DNA of 64,000 nt, taken from assembly GCA_012837155.1 (NCBI GenBank), contig CP051546.1, positions 1,591,075-1,655,074 of the forward strand. Direction: 5' to 3'. Under the pieces are notes generated by a model that was not told the origin of the DNA, searched no databases, and saw only the letters and a program-made list of their open reading frames with translations. The position numbers and the translations under genes are program-made. Of the stretch, positions 19,629 to 29,077 are shown one piece after another; within the stretch, counting starts at the first letter, position 1; each line of letters begins with the position of its first letter. The DNA comes from Flavobacterium sp. GTDB taxonomy: Bacteria; Bacteroidota; Bacteroidia; Flavobacteriales; Flavobacteriaceae.

Positions 19629-20443
19629 GGCAGTAGTTTATTTTATTATTTCGTTTAGAGAATTTTCTAAATCTTCAACGTTTTTAATTTTACAGGTTTT
19701 TATTAACTTTGATTTACTTCCATAATATTCAAATAGGAATTTTGATTTTAGGTAACATTTATTGTCGTTAGTTATAAATGCTTTACAAATTGAACCATAA
19801 GCAGAATGTTTTGAATCATTCAATAAATTGTCAAAACCTTGATTTTCATTCATTGCATCTGGATAAAAACCGATTAAATCTAAATTCATATATGCAGTCA
19901 TATAATAGTCAATATGAGTTAAAGGATTATTTTTTGTGTCGCCTCGTAGATTTAAGCCATACTCTATAAATTCCTGAAGAGAATTAGTTAATCCAATCAT
20001 TTTAATTAGTTCGTCGAGTTGTGATGGTGAAAAATTGCAAATGTTCTTCGGGTCAGTTTTGAAATGATCTTGAATAATTCCATCTCTAATTTCTCCCCAA
20101 TTATCTGTAATATGTTTTACTGCAATCTGAAATTGCATTAGCGCAGAATCTGAATTATCATAAACATTTTGATTATAAAACTCTTTGGATTTCGTCTTTC
20201 AACATCAACATAATCTCTACCGAAATATTTTACAATCGTTAAATCTTTGGTCTTTTTTGAGAGATATTCCAGGTCATTATTTCTTAATGACGTGTTAGAA
20301 GTTTTACTCAAATCTCCTAAATGTGCGTCAGAATAAACTATTGTTATTTTATCGGCGTTTTCTTTAAGAAATTTATCCAATATGATGTGCGTTTCTAATT
20401 TCGGTTCTTTGAGAATCGAAAATAAATTCCAATCGATGTATAT

Positions 20444-21697
20444 CAGGTCAAACGCATTAAAAGTTGAACAAAGATAAAAGATAATGATTATCCCAACCTG
20501 CTATTTTACGTTTTCTTCTGACGCTCTTCTTTACAGGACTAATTGTTTCATTGAGCAGTATTTTTAATGATAATTTCAAGACTGACGAAAAATTTTGTGC
20601 CGCGTTTTTATGTCTTTTTCTACTCTTATCTTCTCCAAAGGAAACGTCTAAATGCCAATGTAAATTGTTTTCAATTTTCCAATGTGAACGAACAGCATCC
20701 GCTATTTCTTGGCATCACAAGGTAAACTTGTTATATAAAACCGAGTTGATTTCTGTGTTTTACCAGTTGATTTTATAAACCTTTCACTTTCTATTTTTGC
20801 AATAGATTGTAATGAATTCCATTTAGTTGGATTTAATAAATGACTCAAATCATCCATCACAGTACAAGTCCTTTTTTCTACCCTTCCGCTACCAACTTCC
20901 TCGGTTATATAAATTTTTGATTTGTCTTTTGAGGGAATCAAAAAAGCACTTTCAATATCTTGATATAATTCTTTTTGGTTTTCTTTTACCGCCAAAATAT
21001 AATCTGCCTTTTGTTCAATAATCACTTCTGCTATATCTGTTTGACAACCCATTGCATCTATGGTAATAATAGCATTTTCAAGGTCTAACACTTTTAAAAG
21101 TTCTGGGATTGCCGTAATTTCATTTGATTTCTCTTCTGTTTTAATTTGACCTAAAAAGATTTCGTTTTCTGTAGAAAAAGCACTTACCAAATGAATGGCA
21201 GACTTCAATCCAGATTGCTTAGAACCTCGAACTGTTTTGCCGTCAATTGCCACGACACCCTTGTAATGGTTAGATATTGATTTAATCCAAGACACGAAAT
21301 GTTCTTCGAAAAAGAGGGTTTTAGCAAAGAGAAAAAACGATTAAACGTGTCGTGAGAAGGAATCCCGTTTTCTAAATCTAAGATAGTTTCCAAAAACTCA
21401 CGCTTAACAATGCCGTAATCTTCAATTTCTTCCCAAGTTTCTGCCCCGCATATGACGGCAAGTATGGTTATGAAAACAATATTTTCCGAAGGGTGTAATT
21501 TTTTTCTGTTCAATCTAAAGTCTGGAATAGTTTGAGCAAATATAAACAATTTGTTTTTTAATTTCATATTAAGCATCTGATTATCAGATAAATATACAAA
21601 ATTTAATTTGCTAAAACAAATTTAATTCGTTGTATTTCAGATGGTTATATTAAAAAAATCATTTTAAAATTTAATGGTTTTTAATGCGTTTGACCTG
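20444..21697. mobile_element. ISAs1-family insertion sequence (1254 bp)
   Basis: The ends are 19-bp perfect inverted repeats, CAGGTCAAACGCATTAAAA and its complement. The element is flanked by the 9-bp direct repeat GATGTATAT (20435-20443 and 21698-21706). One transposase gene fills it, with its stop codon inside the left inverted repeat. Confidence 0.93.
20457..21576 (-). CDS. ISAs1-family transposase, two apparent frameshifts
   Basis: It starts MLNMKLKNKLFIFAQTIPDF and has the family's core: EDYGIVKREFLETIL, GIPSHDTFNRFFSLL, VVAIDGKTVRGSK, TIDAMGCQTDIAE, and the C-terminal RSHWKIENNLHWHLDVSF. The breaks are near 21310 (one T or C short, SFFEEHFVSWIKS) and 20703 (one A short, CDAKEIADAV). 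The repaired protein is about 373 residues and ends NHYLLSLFNF at TAA 20457-20459. Confidence 0.9.
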
Positions 21698-21783
21698 GAT
21701 GTATATTAAATCTTTTGTTTCCATCACGATTTTTTCTTAAATTACCGCCAACTCATTTATACGTATGGTAAAATTATACAAAA

Positions 21784-21801
21784 CCACCCAATTTTGGGTG
21801 G
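21784..21801. other. Hairpin CCACCC/GGGTGG upstream of the interrupted gene
   Basis: A 6-bp G+C-rich stem with an AATTTT loop stands out in an AT-rich stretch, 60 bases upstream of the PIN-like gene. It may belong to the preceding cassette or its terminator. Confidence 0.4.
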
Positions 21802-21919
21802 ATTGGTCTGGCGACCATCAGACTTTATTAGAAATCAAATATATAAATAAATCTTTACAAATCATCAAAAAGACTTTTATTTAATGTGCCTTTTATAGTT
21901 TGTGTTGCAGGAGTTATTT

Positions 21920-22024
21920 TGAAAAGTATTCGTTATCATTTAGCCCCGATGGGAGCAAGTATCCTTTTTGGGCTGGGGTTCAGCCCAAAAGATACGGTGT
22001 ACAGCGGGAGGGAAGTTTTTATGA
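21920..22024 (+). ncRNA. Flavo-1-like structured RNA
   Basis: The segment reads TTAGCCCCGATGGGAGC, then TATCCTTTT, a stem GGGCTG-GGGTT-CAGCCC, then AAAAGATACGGTGTACAGCG and GGAGGGAAG. That order (TAGCCC-GAT, ATCCTTTT, variable hairpin, AAAGATA, ACAGCGG) is the pattern I associate with the Flavo-1 RNA motif of flavobacteria, whose function is unknown. No ORF of merit covers it. The family name is from memory and needs a covariance search. Confidence 0.5.
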
Positions 22025-22059
22025 AAATTATCGTTCTGCTCCTAAAAAAAATCAGCGTT

Positions 22060-22628
22060 TTAGTTTTGGGAGTTCGAGTTGAGTTTTTTAATCACTTTGG
22101 CAGGATTCCCAACGGCCAATGCGTTATCAGGGATGTTTTTTGTTACCACAGCGCCAGCGCCAATCACACAGCCATTTCCTATGGTTATTCCGGGTAGTAT
22201 GATTGCGTTTCCGCCAATCCAGCAGTCATCGCCAATGGAAATGGGTAAGGCATTTTCGAGTGTTTGTCTTTTGTAGCTTCGAGGGGATGTGTGGCGGTGT
22301 AAATTTGAACTCCGGGTCCCACAAAAACATTGGACCCAATTTTTATTGGGGCACAGTCCAGAAGGACGCAGTTTGTGTTAAAATAAACCTTGTCGCCGCA
22401 ACTAATATTGTATCCATAATCGCAATGAAATGGGGGTTCTATGTAGCAATTTTTGCCCGCATTTGGAAGTAATTCTCGAATTAAGTCTCGGGCTTTTTTA
22501 GTTATTCTATATTCAATGACGTTTAGTCTGTGGAGGATGTTTTTTGCTCTTCGGCGGTCTTTTATGAGCGTTGGGTCGCTAGACAGATAATATTCTCCAG
22601 CAATCATTTTTTCTTTTTCGGTTTTCAT
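22060..22628 (-). CDS. Sugar O-acetyltransferase (maltose acetyltransferase family), one apparent frameshift
   Basis: The 189-residue reconstructed protein starts [20 protein letters not shown], the Mac N-terminal domain, followed by left-handed beta-helix hexapeptide repeats ([37 protein letters not shown]). The catalytic histidine is in ATHPLEA. A missing A near 22270 shifts the frame; beyond it the sequence [20 protein letters not shown] and [17 protein letters not shown] completes the family signature. It transfers acetyl from acetyl-CoA to sugars; the natural substrate is uncertain. Confidence 0.85.
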
Positions 22629-22713
22629 AAAATACTAGTTTGTTGTAAATGTATAAGAAAATGAGCAAAGGTGACAACTCATCCTTAAATTCCACAATTG
22701 GGTAAACTAATAT

Positions 22714-22743
22714 TTTGAGACGCTAATTGCAGCAATACATTTG
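22714..22743 (+). promoter_or_regulatory. Bacteroidota-type promoter of the TonB receptor gene
   Basis: TTTG at 22714-22717 and TACATTTG at 22736-22743 are 18 bases apart, matching the TTTG/TAnnTTTG consensus. The ATG is 20 bases downstream. Confidence 0.6.
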
Positions 22744-22763
22744 TGGCATTAAAAACATACAAT

Positions 22764-24902
22764 ATGAAACTTTTTTTATCTGCTGCTATTTTCTTTTTTA
22801 CGCTATTTCCTTTTCTCAAACGATAATTTTCGGGGAAAATTGTTGACGAGAAAAACAATCCCATTTCAAATGCCAATATTTATATTAGCGGAACTTATGA
22901 TGGGGCAAGCTCGAATAATTTGGGCGAATTTAGTTTTGCGAGTACAGCCAATGGAAACCAAATTTTGGTCATTAGTGCTTTATCTTTCGAAATAAAAAAG
23001 ATTGAAATTGTTATGAGTCAGTACCAAAAGCAAACTCTAATTTTGAAATCTAATTTGACTGAGTTGAACGAAGTTTTAATCACGGCAGGAACAATAGAAT
23101 CAGGAGGAAAATCGAGAGTTTCTGTTTTGAAACCTTTAGATATTTTGACAACAGCTGGAAATCCTGGGGATATTGTTTCGGCTTTTAAAACCTTGCCAGG
23201 CACACAAATTGTTGGCGAAAGCGGTAAACTTTTTGTTCGTGGAGGCGAAGCAAACGAAACGCAAACCTTTATAGACGGGCTTCGAGTGGCGCAACCCTAT
23301 TTTCAAACGACCAATAATGTGCCTACGAGAAGTACTTTTTCGCCTTTGCTTTTTAAGGGAACTACTTTTTCGACAGGAGGATATTCGGCTGAATATGGCG
23401 AAGCACTTTCGAGTGTTTTGCTCATGAATACCATTGATGAACCTGATCTAAAAAAAACGGATATCGGTGTAATGTCTGTTGGAGCAAGTCTTGGGAATAC
23501 CCAAAAATGGAAGAATAATTCCCTAAGCGTGAACACGAGTTATATCAATTTGCAACCCTATCAAGCTTTGTTGCCTGATAATATTGAATGGATTAAACCG
23601 TATGAATCTATTGGTGGGGAAACCGTTTTTAGACAAAAATTCGATAGCGGATTGCTCAAGTTTTACGCTTCCTACACGGTTGCTAATTTCGATTTAAAAC
23701 AAGAGGGTATTAATTATCCAGACAAAATACGTACCCAAAACAAGAACAATAATTTGTATTCCAACCTGTCCTATAAAGGCGGTTTTGGGACTAATTGGAA
23801 CATTTTTGCTGGAATTAGTTTTGCTAAAAGTCGAAATAGCGGGATTTTCGATGTCTATGAGTATGACTCTTCTGAAAATGCCAGTCATTTGAAATTGAAA
23901 GTAACAAAACCCATTTCGAATACAATAAAAACCAGTTTTGGAGCGGATTATTCGTATACCAATTTTTCAGAATTGGTTACTGATTTTGAAAGTGGGTATC
24001 ATTCGGATATTTTTGCCGCCTTTTCTGAAACCGATTTCTTGCTTACTAATAATCTGATTGCAAAGCTAGGTTTCCGATTTTCGAAAAACGAGTTATTAGA
24101 CGAAAATTCCTTAGCTCCAAGGTTAGCTTTGGGGTATAAAGTGGCTAAAAATAAGCAGTTTTCATTGGCTTACGGCACATTTGAGCAAGCACCAAAAAAC
24201 GATTATCTTAAATACACGTCTCATTTGCAAGCCGAAAAAGCGCAACATTATATTTTGAGTTATGAATTTAATAAGGACAAACAAATTTTTAAAGCAGAAG
24301 TTTATTATAAAAGCTATGATAATTTAGTAAAATACGATACAAAGTTGCCAGTTTACAACAGTAATTTTGATAATAGCGGCACTGGATATGCTAAAGGTTT
24401 AGAACTGTTTTGGAGGGATAATAAAAACATCAAAAACTTGGAATATTGGATTTCCTATTCCTATATCGACACCAAACGCGAGTATCAAAATTTCCCAAAA
24501 CAAGCCACACCGAGTTTTGTTGCCAATCATACCTTGTCTTTGGTAACCAAATATTGGATTCAAGATTGGCGTTCGCAAATAGGAGTAACCTATACTTTTA
24601 GCTCCGGAAGACCTTACAACAATCCGAATGAAGCCGTGTTTATGAACGAAAAAACCAAAACCTACAATAATGTAAGTGTGAATTGGGCGTATTTGATTTC
24701 GCCTCAAAAAATACTTTTTTTATCGGTAACCAATGCCGCAGGAATCAAAAATGTGTATGGATATAATTATGCTAATACGCCTAATTCAGCAGGAATTTAT
24801 AAAAGTCAGGCGATAGTTCCTACCGCAGATCGCTTCTTTTTTGTGGGGTTCTTTTGGACAATTAGCAAAGATAAAAAGACAAATCAGTTGGAGAATTTGT
24901 AA
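22764..24902 (+). CDS. TonB-dependent outer-membrane receptor, two N-terminal frameshifts
   Basis: The start is ATG 22764 (MKLFLSAAIFFFTLF, a signal peptide). Breaks near 22815 and 22838 hide the segment leading to KIVDEKNNPISNANIYISGT, a carboxypeptidase-like regulatory domain. The plug domain follows (VLKPLDILTTAGNPGDIVSA, FVRGGEANETQTFIDGLRV), then a beta-barrel of about 500 residues. The end FFFVGFFWTISKDKKTNQLE lacks a clear T9SS tail. Total length is about 712 residues. It imports an unidentified ligand with TonB energy; no SusD partner is next to it. Confidence 0.85.
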
Positions 24903-24913
24903 CACGGAGAAGT

Positions 24914-24936
24914 TGTTGAACTAAACCTTCGGTAGC
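24914..24936 (+). repeat. 23-bp exact repeat, copy 2
   Basis: Identical to 13760-13782. It lies just after the TonB receptor stop; no IS91 gene is present here. Confidence 0.7.
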
Positions 24937-25066
24937 TGTAACTCGTTTATACAGACCTTGAATTTAATGCTTCAAGGCAAATATAAATATATTTGCACTA
25001 AATAACTTTATTTTGTAAATTTACAACAGATAACACTTGTTTATATCATTGGTAATCAGTTGATTA

Positions 25067-25149
25067 TCGATAACTCCATATAAGAAGAATAAATCCTTCT
25101 TAATCCCGAAAAATATTGGGTAATCAAAGCATTTTTCGATAACTCCATA
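25067..25149. repeat. 14-bp direct repeat TCGATAACTCCATA
   Basis: Exact copies are at 25067-25080 and 25136-25149, 69 bases apart. Confidence 0.7.
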
Positions 25150-25164
25150 GTAGTAGGACGTGAC

Positions 25165-25253
25165 TGTAATCGGTGAGCCTGTCCTGAGTTTATCGAAGGG
25201 TTCAACACGAGTTTCATTGTTCGTGCTGCGCACGCAACGAAACCCTAGCTGTT
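25165..25253 (-). repeat. attC-like hairpin element, copy C
   Basis: It is the third 89-base copy, with apex CGTGC-TGC-GCACG, again different but paired. GTTCAAC is at 25200-25206 and CTGTTAGTTAAC at the other end. No gene precedes it on the minus strand, so it stands alone. Confidence 0.7.
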
Positions 25254-25374
25254 AGTTAACATTACTACAACTCATCCTCGAAATTCAACAGTTCGGTAAG
25301 AGTAAATTTCAGAATCAGTACAATCAATATAAATTTGTACAAGAATTAATTAATCAATAAAAAAACTAGAAATT

Positions 25375-26004
25375 ATGACAAAAATTATCGTTACCATCGT
25401 ATTCTTTATTACCAGTTTAGTAGCTGCTCAGGGACAATTTGAGCAAGGAATGGGAAAGGCTTTTCAGCTTTGGGGAGAAGGTAAAAACACCGAAGCATCG
25501 GCTATGTTCGAAAGAATTGCGGCTGCGGAACAAACCTCGTGGTTGCCTAATTATTATGTCGCTTTGGTTAATACCACAACAGCTTTTGGCACAAAAGACA
25601 AAGAACAAATGAACTTGTTATTGACTAAAGCGCAAAATGCTTTAGATGTTGAATTAGTTAAAAACCCCAATAACGCTGAACTTTTGGTGGTTCAAGCTAT
25701 GATTCATACGGCTTGGATTGCTTTTGATCCGATGACCAACGGACAAAAATTATCGGGAAAAGTGATGGCATTGTATGAAAAAGCGAAGGCTATTGCTCCA
25801 GAAAATCCTAGAGTTGTTTTTGAAAAAGCAGAATTTGAAATTGGCAGCGCAAAATTTTGGGGAAAAGATACCAAGCCAATGTGTGCTCAAATTGAAAAAG
25901 CTATCGGACTTTTTGCTACTTTTAAACCAGAAACACCTTTTTCTCCAAAATGGGGATTAGAAAGAGCACAAGTTGTTTTAAAAATTGCAAGTGATTTTTT
26001 TTAA
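25375..26004 (+). CDS. Exported protein with TPR-like helices
   Basis: The 209-residue protein has a signal peptide MTKIIVTIVFFITSLVAAQG. It continues with alpha-helical repeats (AFQLWGEGKNTEASAMFERI, NPNNAELLVVQAMIHTAWIA, KAKAIAPENPRVVFEKAEFE) of tetratricopeptide-like spacing. It is likely periplasmic. The last residues (LKIASDFF) may be altered: one extra A near 25985 would give LKNCK and an earlier stop. Function is unknown; it lies just upstream of a two-component system on the same strand. Confidence 0.7.
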   Translation: MTKIIVTIVFFITSLVAAQGQFEQGMGKAFQLWGEGKNTEASAMFERIAAAEQTSWLPNYYVALVNTTTAFGTKDKEQMNLLLTKAQNALDVELVKNPNNAELLVVQAMIHTAWIAFDPMTNGQKLSGKVMALYEKAKAIAPENPRVVFEKAEFEIGSAKFWGKDTKPMCAQIEKAIGLFATFKPETPFSPKWGLERAQVVLKIASDFF

Positions 26005-26063
26005 ACCATAAAAAAAGCTAGGGAAAACGTATTGGAATTGATTGGATTTAATTTGTATGTTAA

Positions 26064-27428
26064 ATGGAAAAAACAAAAAATAGTACTCGGGCAACTTTAA
26101 AAAAAGGATTTATCGATTGTTTCAAGATTTCCTTAGTGTTTACTCTTGTTTTTTCATTGGTACAAGCTAATTTTAGTCCTAAAGCGGTCTTGACTACTTT
26201 TTGGGTTAGTGCTTTGTATTCTTACGGAATTGGATTTGGGAATGGATGGATTAATACTGTTTTAGATCGAAGATGGAATTGGTTGGATCAAACGAATTTG
26301 AGGGTTTATTTTGGGATTATTTGTACCATTTTATATACTGTTCCCATAGTTCTCGGGATCGATTATCTCACTTTTGTGGTGTTTCAAAAAATGGATGTTT
26401 CCAAATTTTTTAACGAAAGAATGATTTGGGTTCATCTGTTTTATGTTATTCTTTCATTAGGAGTTTCCACTTTTATGCACGCCCGAAGTTTTATGCTCAA
26501 CTGGAAGCAAGCTTCAAAAAGAGAAGTCATCGAACAAAAAATTATAGCAGGAACGGCTTCGGCAAAGTTCGAAAGCCTAAAAAATCAGATTGACCCGCAT
26601 TTTCTTTTCAATAGTTTAAATGTGTTGAGTTCTTTGATTGAAGAAAACCCTGAAAATGCACAACGTTTTACTACTTCTTTATCTAAAATTTACCGTTATG
26701 TTTTGGAGCAAAAGGACAAAGAATTGGTTTCGGTTGAAGAAGAATTGGATTTTGCCAAAACCTATATGAATTTGTTGAAAATGCGGTTTGAGAATAGTTT
26801 GTTTTATGAATTGCCTTCACAAACGGATTGGATTGCTTCGCCCCTCGCAATGACTGAAGCCAAGGTGGTTCCTTTATCCTTACAGCTTTTATTAGAAAAT
26901 ACTGTAAAGCATAATGTAGTTAGCGAACAAAGGCCTCTACATATTAGGATTTTTATGGAAGAGAATAACTTAGTCGTTCAAAATGATTATCAAAAAAAGA
27001 GGTGTTGCAGCAAAGACAAGGAGTTGGACTGCAAAATATCATCAGTCGTTACGGAATTATAACTGATAGAAAAGTGCTGATAGAACAAAATGAGCAAACA
27101 TTTACAGTCAAAATACCCATATTAACGAAACAAATTACCGCTATGGAAACTACTGTAAATTACAACGAAAACAACGCTTATTTCAGAGCAAGAAAGCGAG
27201 TGGATGAACTCAAGGGTTTTTATGGAAATTTGATTTCCTATTGTTGCGTTATTCCGTTTTTGGTAGTTGTAAATTTAACTTATTCTCCTCAATTTCAATG
27301 GTTTTGGTTTTCGGCGGCGGGATGGGGGATTTGGATTATTGATGCACGGTTTCAAGGTTTTTGGATACAGTACTAATTGGGAAGAACGCAAAATTCAAGA
27401 GATTTTAAGCAAAGAAGATAAAAAGTAA
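26064..27428 (+). CDS. LytS-type sensor histidine kinase, apparently fused to a 2TM domain, frameshifted
   Basis: Several N-terminal membrane segments span roughly residues 15-145. They are followed by the His_kinase motif QIDPHFLFNSLNVLSSLIEE and the ATPase N-box LQLLLENTVKHNVV. A break near 26998 (one A or G) hides the G-box (EVLQQRQGVGLQNIISRYG). The frame then continues without a stop through ILTKQITAMETTVNYNENNA into a 2TM domain, FRARKRVDELKGFYGNL. A second break near 27330 (a G-run) leads to the end NWEERKIQEILSKEDKK at 27428. Either the kinase has a C-terminal 2TM module or a stop between the two has been lost; METTVNYN at 27143 could start a separate gene. Its partner regulator is at 28229. 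Confidence 0.75.
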
Positions 27429-27459
27429 ACTTGGAAATAATAGTTTAATAGTTGAAAAA

Positions 27460-27765
27460 ATGGAAAATAATTATCAAAATGAAGAGCGTTATTTTAAAGC
27501 GAGAAAAAGAGTAGAAGAAATTAAAGGCTTTTATGGTAATTTAATTGCTTATGTGGTGGTAAATATGGGGTTGTTGGTGGTAAATCTGCTTACTTCTCCG
27601 GAGCATTTATGGTTTTTTTGGCCAATGTTGGGCTGGGGAATTGGGGTTGCTATTCACGGAATGAAAGTTTTTGATTGTCTGCCATTCTTGGGAAAAGAAT
27701 GGGAAGAACAAAAGATAAAAGAGTTCATGGAAAAGGAAAAAGAGAATAGAACGACTTGGAAATAA
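27460..27765 (+). CDS. 2TM domain protein
   Basis: The 101-residue protein has the 2TM layout: RYFKARKRVEEIKGFYGNLI, a membrane hairpin (AYVVVNMGLLVVNLL, and FFWPMLGWGIGVAIHGMKVF), and the terminal EWEEQKIKEFME. It is closely related to the end of the kinase frame and to the next gene. Function is unknown; the domain often accompanies LytS/LytTR systems in Bacteroidota. Confidence 0.8.
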   Translation: MENNYQNEERYFKARKRVEEIKGFYGNLIAYVVVNMGLLVVNLLTSPEHLWFFWPMLGWGIGVAIHGMKVFDCLPFLGKEWEEQKIKEFMEKEKENRTTWK

Positions 27766-27781
27766 TTTAAAATACAGAAAG

Positions 27782-28132
27782 ATGAGACAGTCAAAAAGCA
27801 TGTTTGAAGAGTATCAATCAGAAGATTTTAGTCCAGATGAAAGGTATGCTTTGGCATATAAGCGAGTAAAAAGAATCAAAGGATTTTATATTCATGCCTT
27901 GGTTTATGTATTAGTAAACGCTTTTATAATTTCTAGAAATTATTATGCTCATTCTCCTAAAGAGTACCATTTTTGGAGTTGGGTAAATTTCAATACCGTT
28001 TTGTTTTGGGGAACTGGTTTATTGGCTCACGGATTATCAGTCTTTGGAAGAAATCTTTTTTCTGGACAAAACTGGGAAGAACGAAAAATTAAAGAGTTTA
28101 TGGAAAATGATAAGAGCGAAAAATGGGAGTAG
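27782..28132 (+). CDS. 2TM domain protein
   Basis: The 116-residue protein has YALAYKRVKRIKGFYIHALV, a membrane hairpin and NWEERKIKEFMENDKSE. It starts 17 bases after its paralogue's stop, so the genes are probably one transcript with the kinase and regulator. Confidence 0.8.
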   Translation: MRQSKSMFEEYQSEDFSPDERYALAYKRVKRIKGFYIHALVYVLVNAFIISRNYYAHSPKEYHFWSWVNFNTVLFWGTGLLAHGLSVFGRNLFSGQNWEERKIKEFMENDKSEKWE

Positions 28133-28154
28133 AAGAAGTGTTCAGTTTTCAGTA

Positions 28155-28225
28155 AAACTCCCAACTCCCAACTCCCAACTCCCAACTTCCATCTCCCAAC
28201 TTCCATCTTCTAACTCCCAACTTAA
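28155..28225. repeat. Heptanucleotide-rich tract (AACTCCC/AACTTCC)
   Basis: AACTCCC repeats in tandem about four times, then interrupted copies, ending four bases before the response-regulator ATG. The tract has no coding potential in the frame of either neighbour. Confidence 0.8.
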
Positions 28226-28228
28226 AAC

Positions 28229-28984
28229 ATGACAACAATAATAATCGAAGACGAAAAACCCGCAGCAAGATTGCTGCAACGCAAACTCGAAAAGCTAAAT
28301 GTTGAAGTAGGAGTGATGCTTCATTCCGTAGAAGAATCGATTCATTGGTTTGCTAAAAATGAACATCCCGATTTGATTTTCTTGGACATTCAATTATCCG
28401 ATGGATTGTCGTTCGAAATTTTTGAAAAAATCGATATAAAAAGTGCTGTAATTTTTACAACTGCTTACGATGAATATGCGTTAAAAGCATTCAAATTGAA
28501 CTCGATTGATTATCTTTTGAAACCCATCGACGAAGATGATTTAGATGCGGCGATTTCTAAATTTAAAAGCGTTTGCCAAAGCTAGAGACGAACTTTCAAT
28601 TAGACTTTGAACAGATAAAAGAATGCTTTCAAATCCGTTTGAAAAACAATATAAAAAACGATTTACTGTAAAAATCGGACAGTATTTAAAAGTAATTTCT
28701 GTTGATGAAATTGAGTGTTTTTTAGTGAAAACAAAGGAACTTATATTCATACTTTCGACAATAGAAATTATTTAATTGAGACAACTTTAGAGGTTTTGGA
28801 ACAAGAATTAGATTCGAAAAATTTCTTTCGAATAAGTCGTAAATTCATTATTCCGTTAAAAGCAATTAAAGAAATTGTGGTGTATTCTAACTCAAGATTG
28901 AAAATCAATTTACCCTCTTATGTAGTCGATGAAGTTATCGTGAGTAGAGAAAAAGTGTTGGATTTTAAAAACTGGATTGCATAA
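28229..28984 (+). CDS. LytTR-family response regulator, several apparent frameshifts
   Basis: The receiver domain starts MTTIIIEDEKPAARLLQRKL, with phospho-acceptor Asp in DLIFLDIQLSDG and conserved Thr/Tyr and Lys in FTTAYDEYALKAF and DYLLKPIDEDDL. Breaks near 28567, 28600, 28625 and 28718 interrupt the linker. The LytTR DNA-binding domain then reads RFTVKIGQYLKVISVDEIEC, GTYIHTFDNRNYLIETTLEV and FRISRKFIIPLKAIKE. Repaired length is about 250 residues. It presumably responds to the kinase at 26064. Confidence 0.85.
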
Positions 28985-29077
28985 AAAATAATGTAAATTT
29001 ATTAATTATATAATTAGCCATAAATTACTGGTAAATTGAATTTTATAAAAGGAGTATAGATTATTACTATGACGATT

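Larger units (their letters stand above)
19638..21724 (-). pseudogene. PIN-like nuclease gene interrupted by an ISAs1-family element
   Basis: The gene starts at ATG 21724 (METKDLIYI), is split after nine codons by the element at 20444-21697, and resumes at 20443 as DWNLFSILKEPKLETHIILD. Removing the element and one copy of the 9-bp duplication joins the two parts in frame. A one-base break near 20165 (PKEFYNQNVYDNSDSAL) must also be repaired. The protein, about 275 residues, has IYIDWN at its start, IVYSDAHLGDL, and DSKHSAYGSICKAFITNDN near the end. The spaced acidic residues and H...A...ITND pattern suggest a PIN-like RNase fold; this is inference. It begins 23 bases after GTTGGCGG and ends just before TGCCAAC, as in a cassette. 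Confidence 0.6.
24903..25374. other. Intergenic region with repeats
   Basis: This 472-base gap has no convincing gene. It holds the second 23-bp repeat (24914-24936), a stretch TAACTCGTTTATAC at 24939 similar to CAACTCATTTATAC at 21750, a 14-bp direct repeat, and attC-like copy C. Confidence 0.6.

Noticed and set aside
25021-25233. 70-codon minus-strand frame containing VEPFDKLRTG
   Set aside because: The peptide is the translation of the interspersed CCTGTCCTGAGTTTATCGAA repeat, not a gene.
12483-28225. CRISPR array
   Set aside because: The repeats found are heptamer microsatellites, IS ends or hairpins; there are no regularly spaced repeats with unique spacers and no cas genes.
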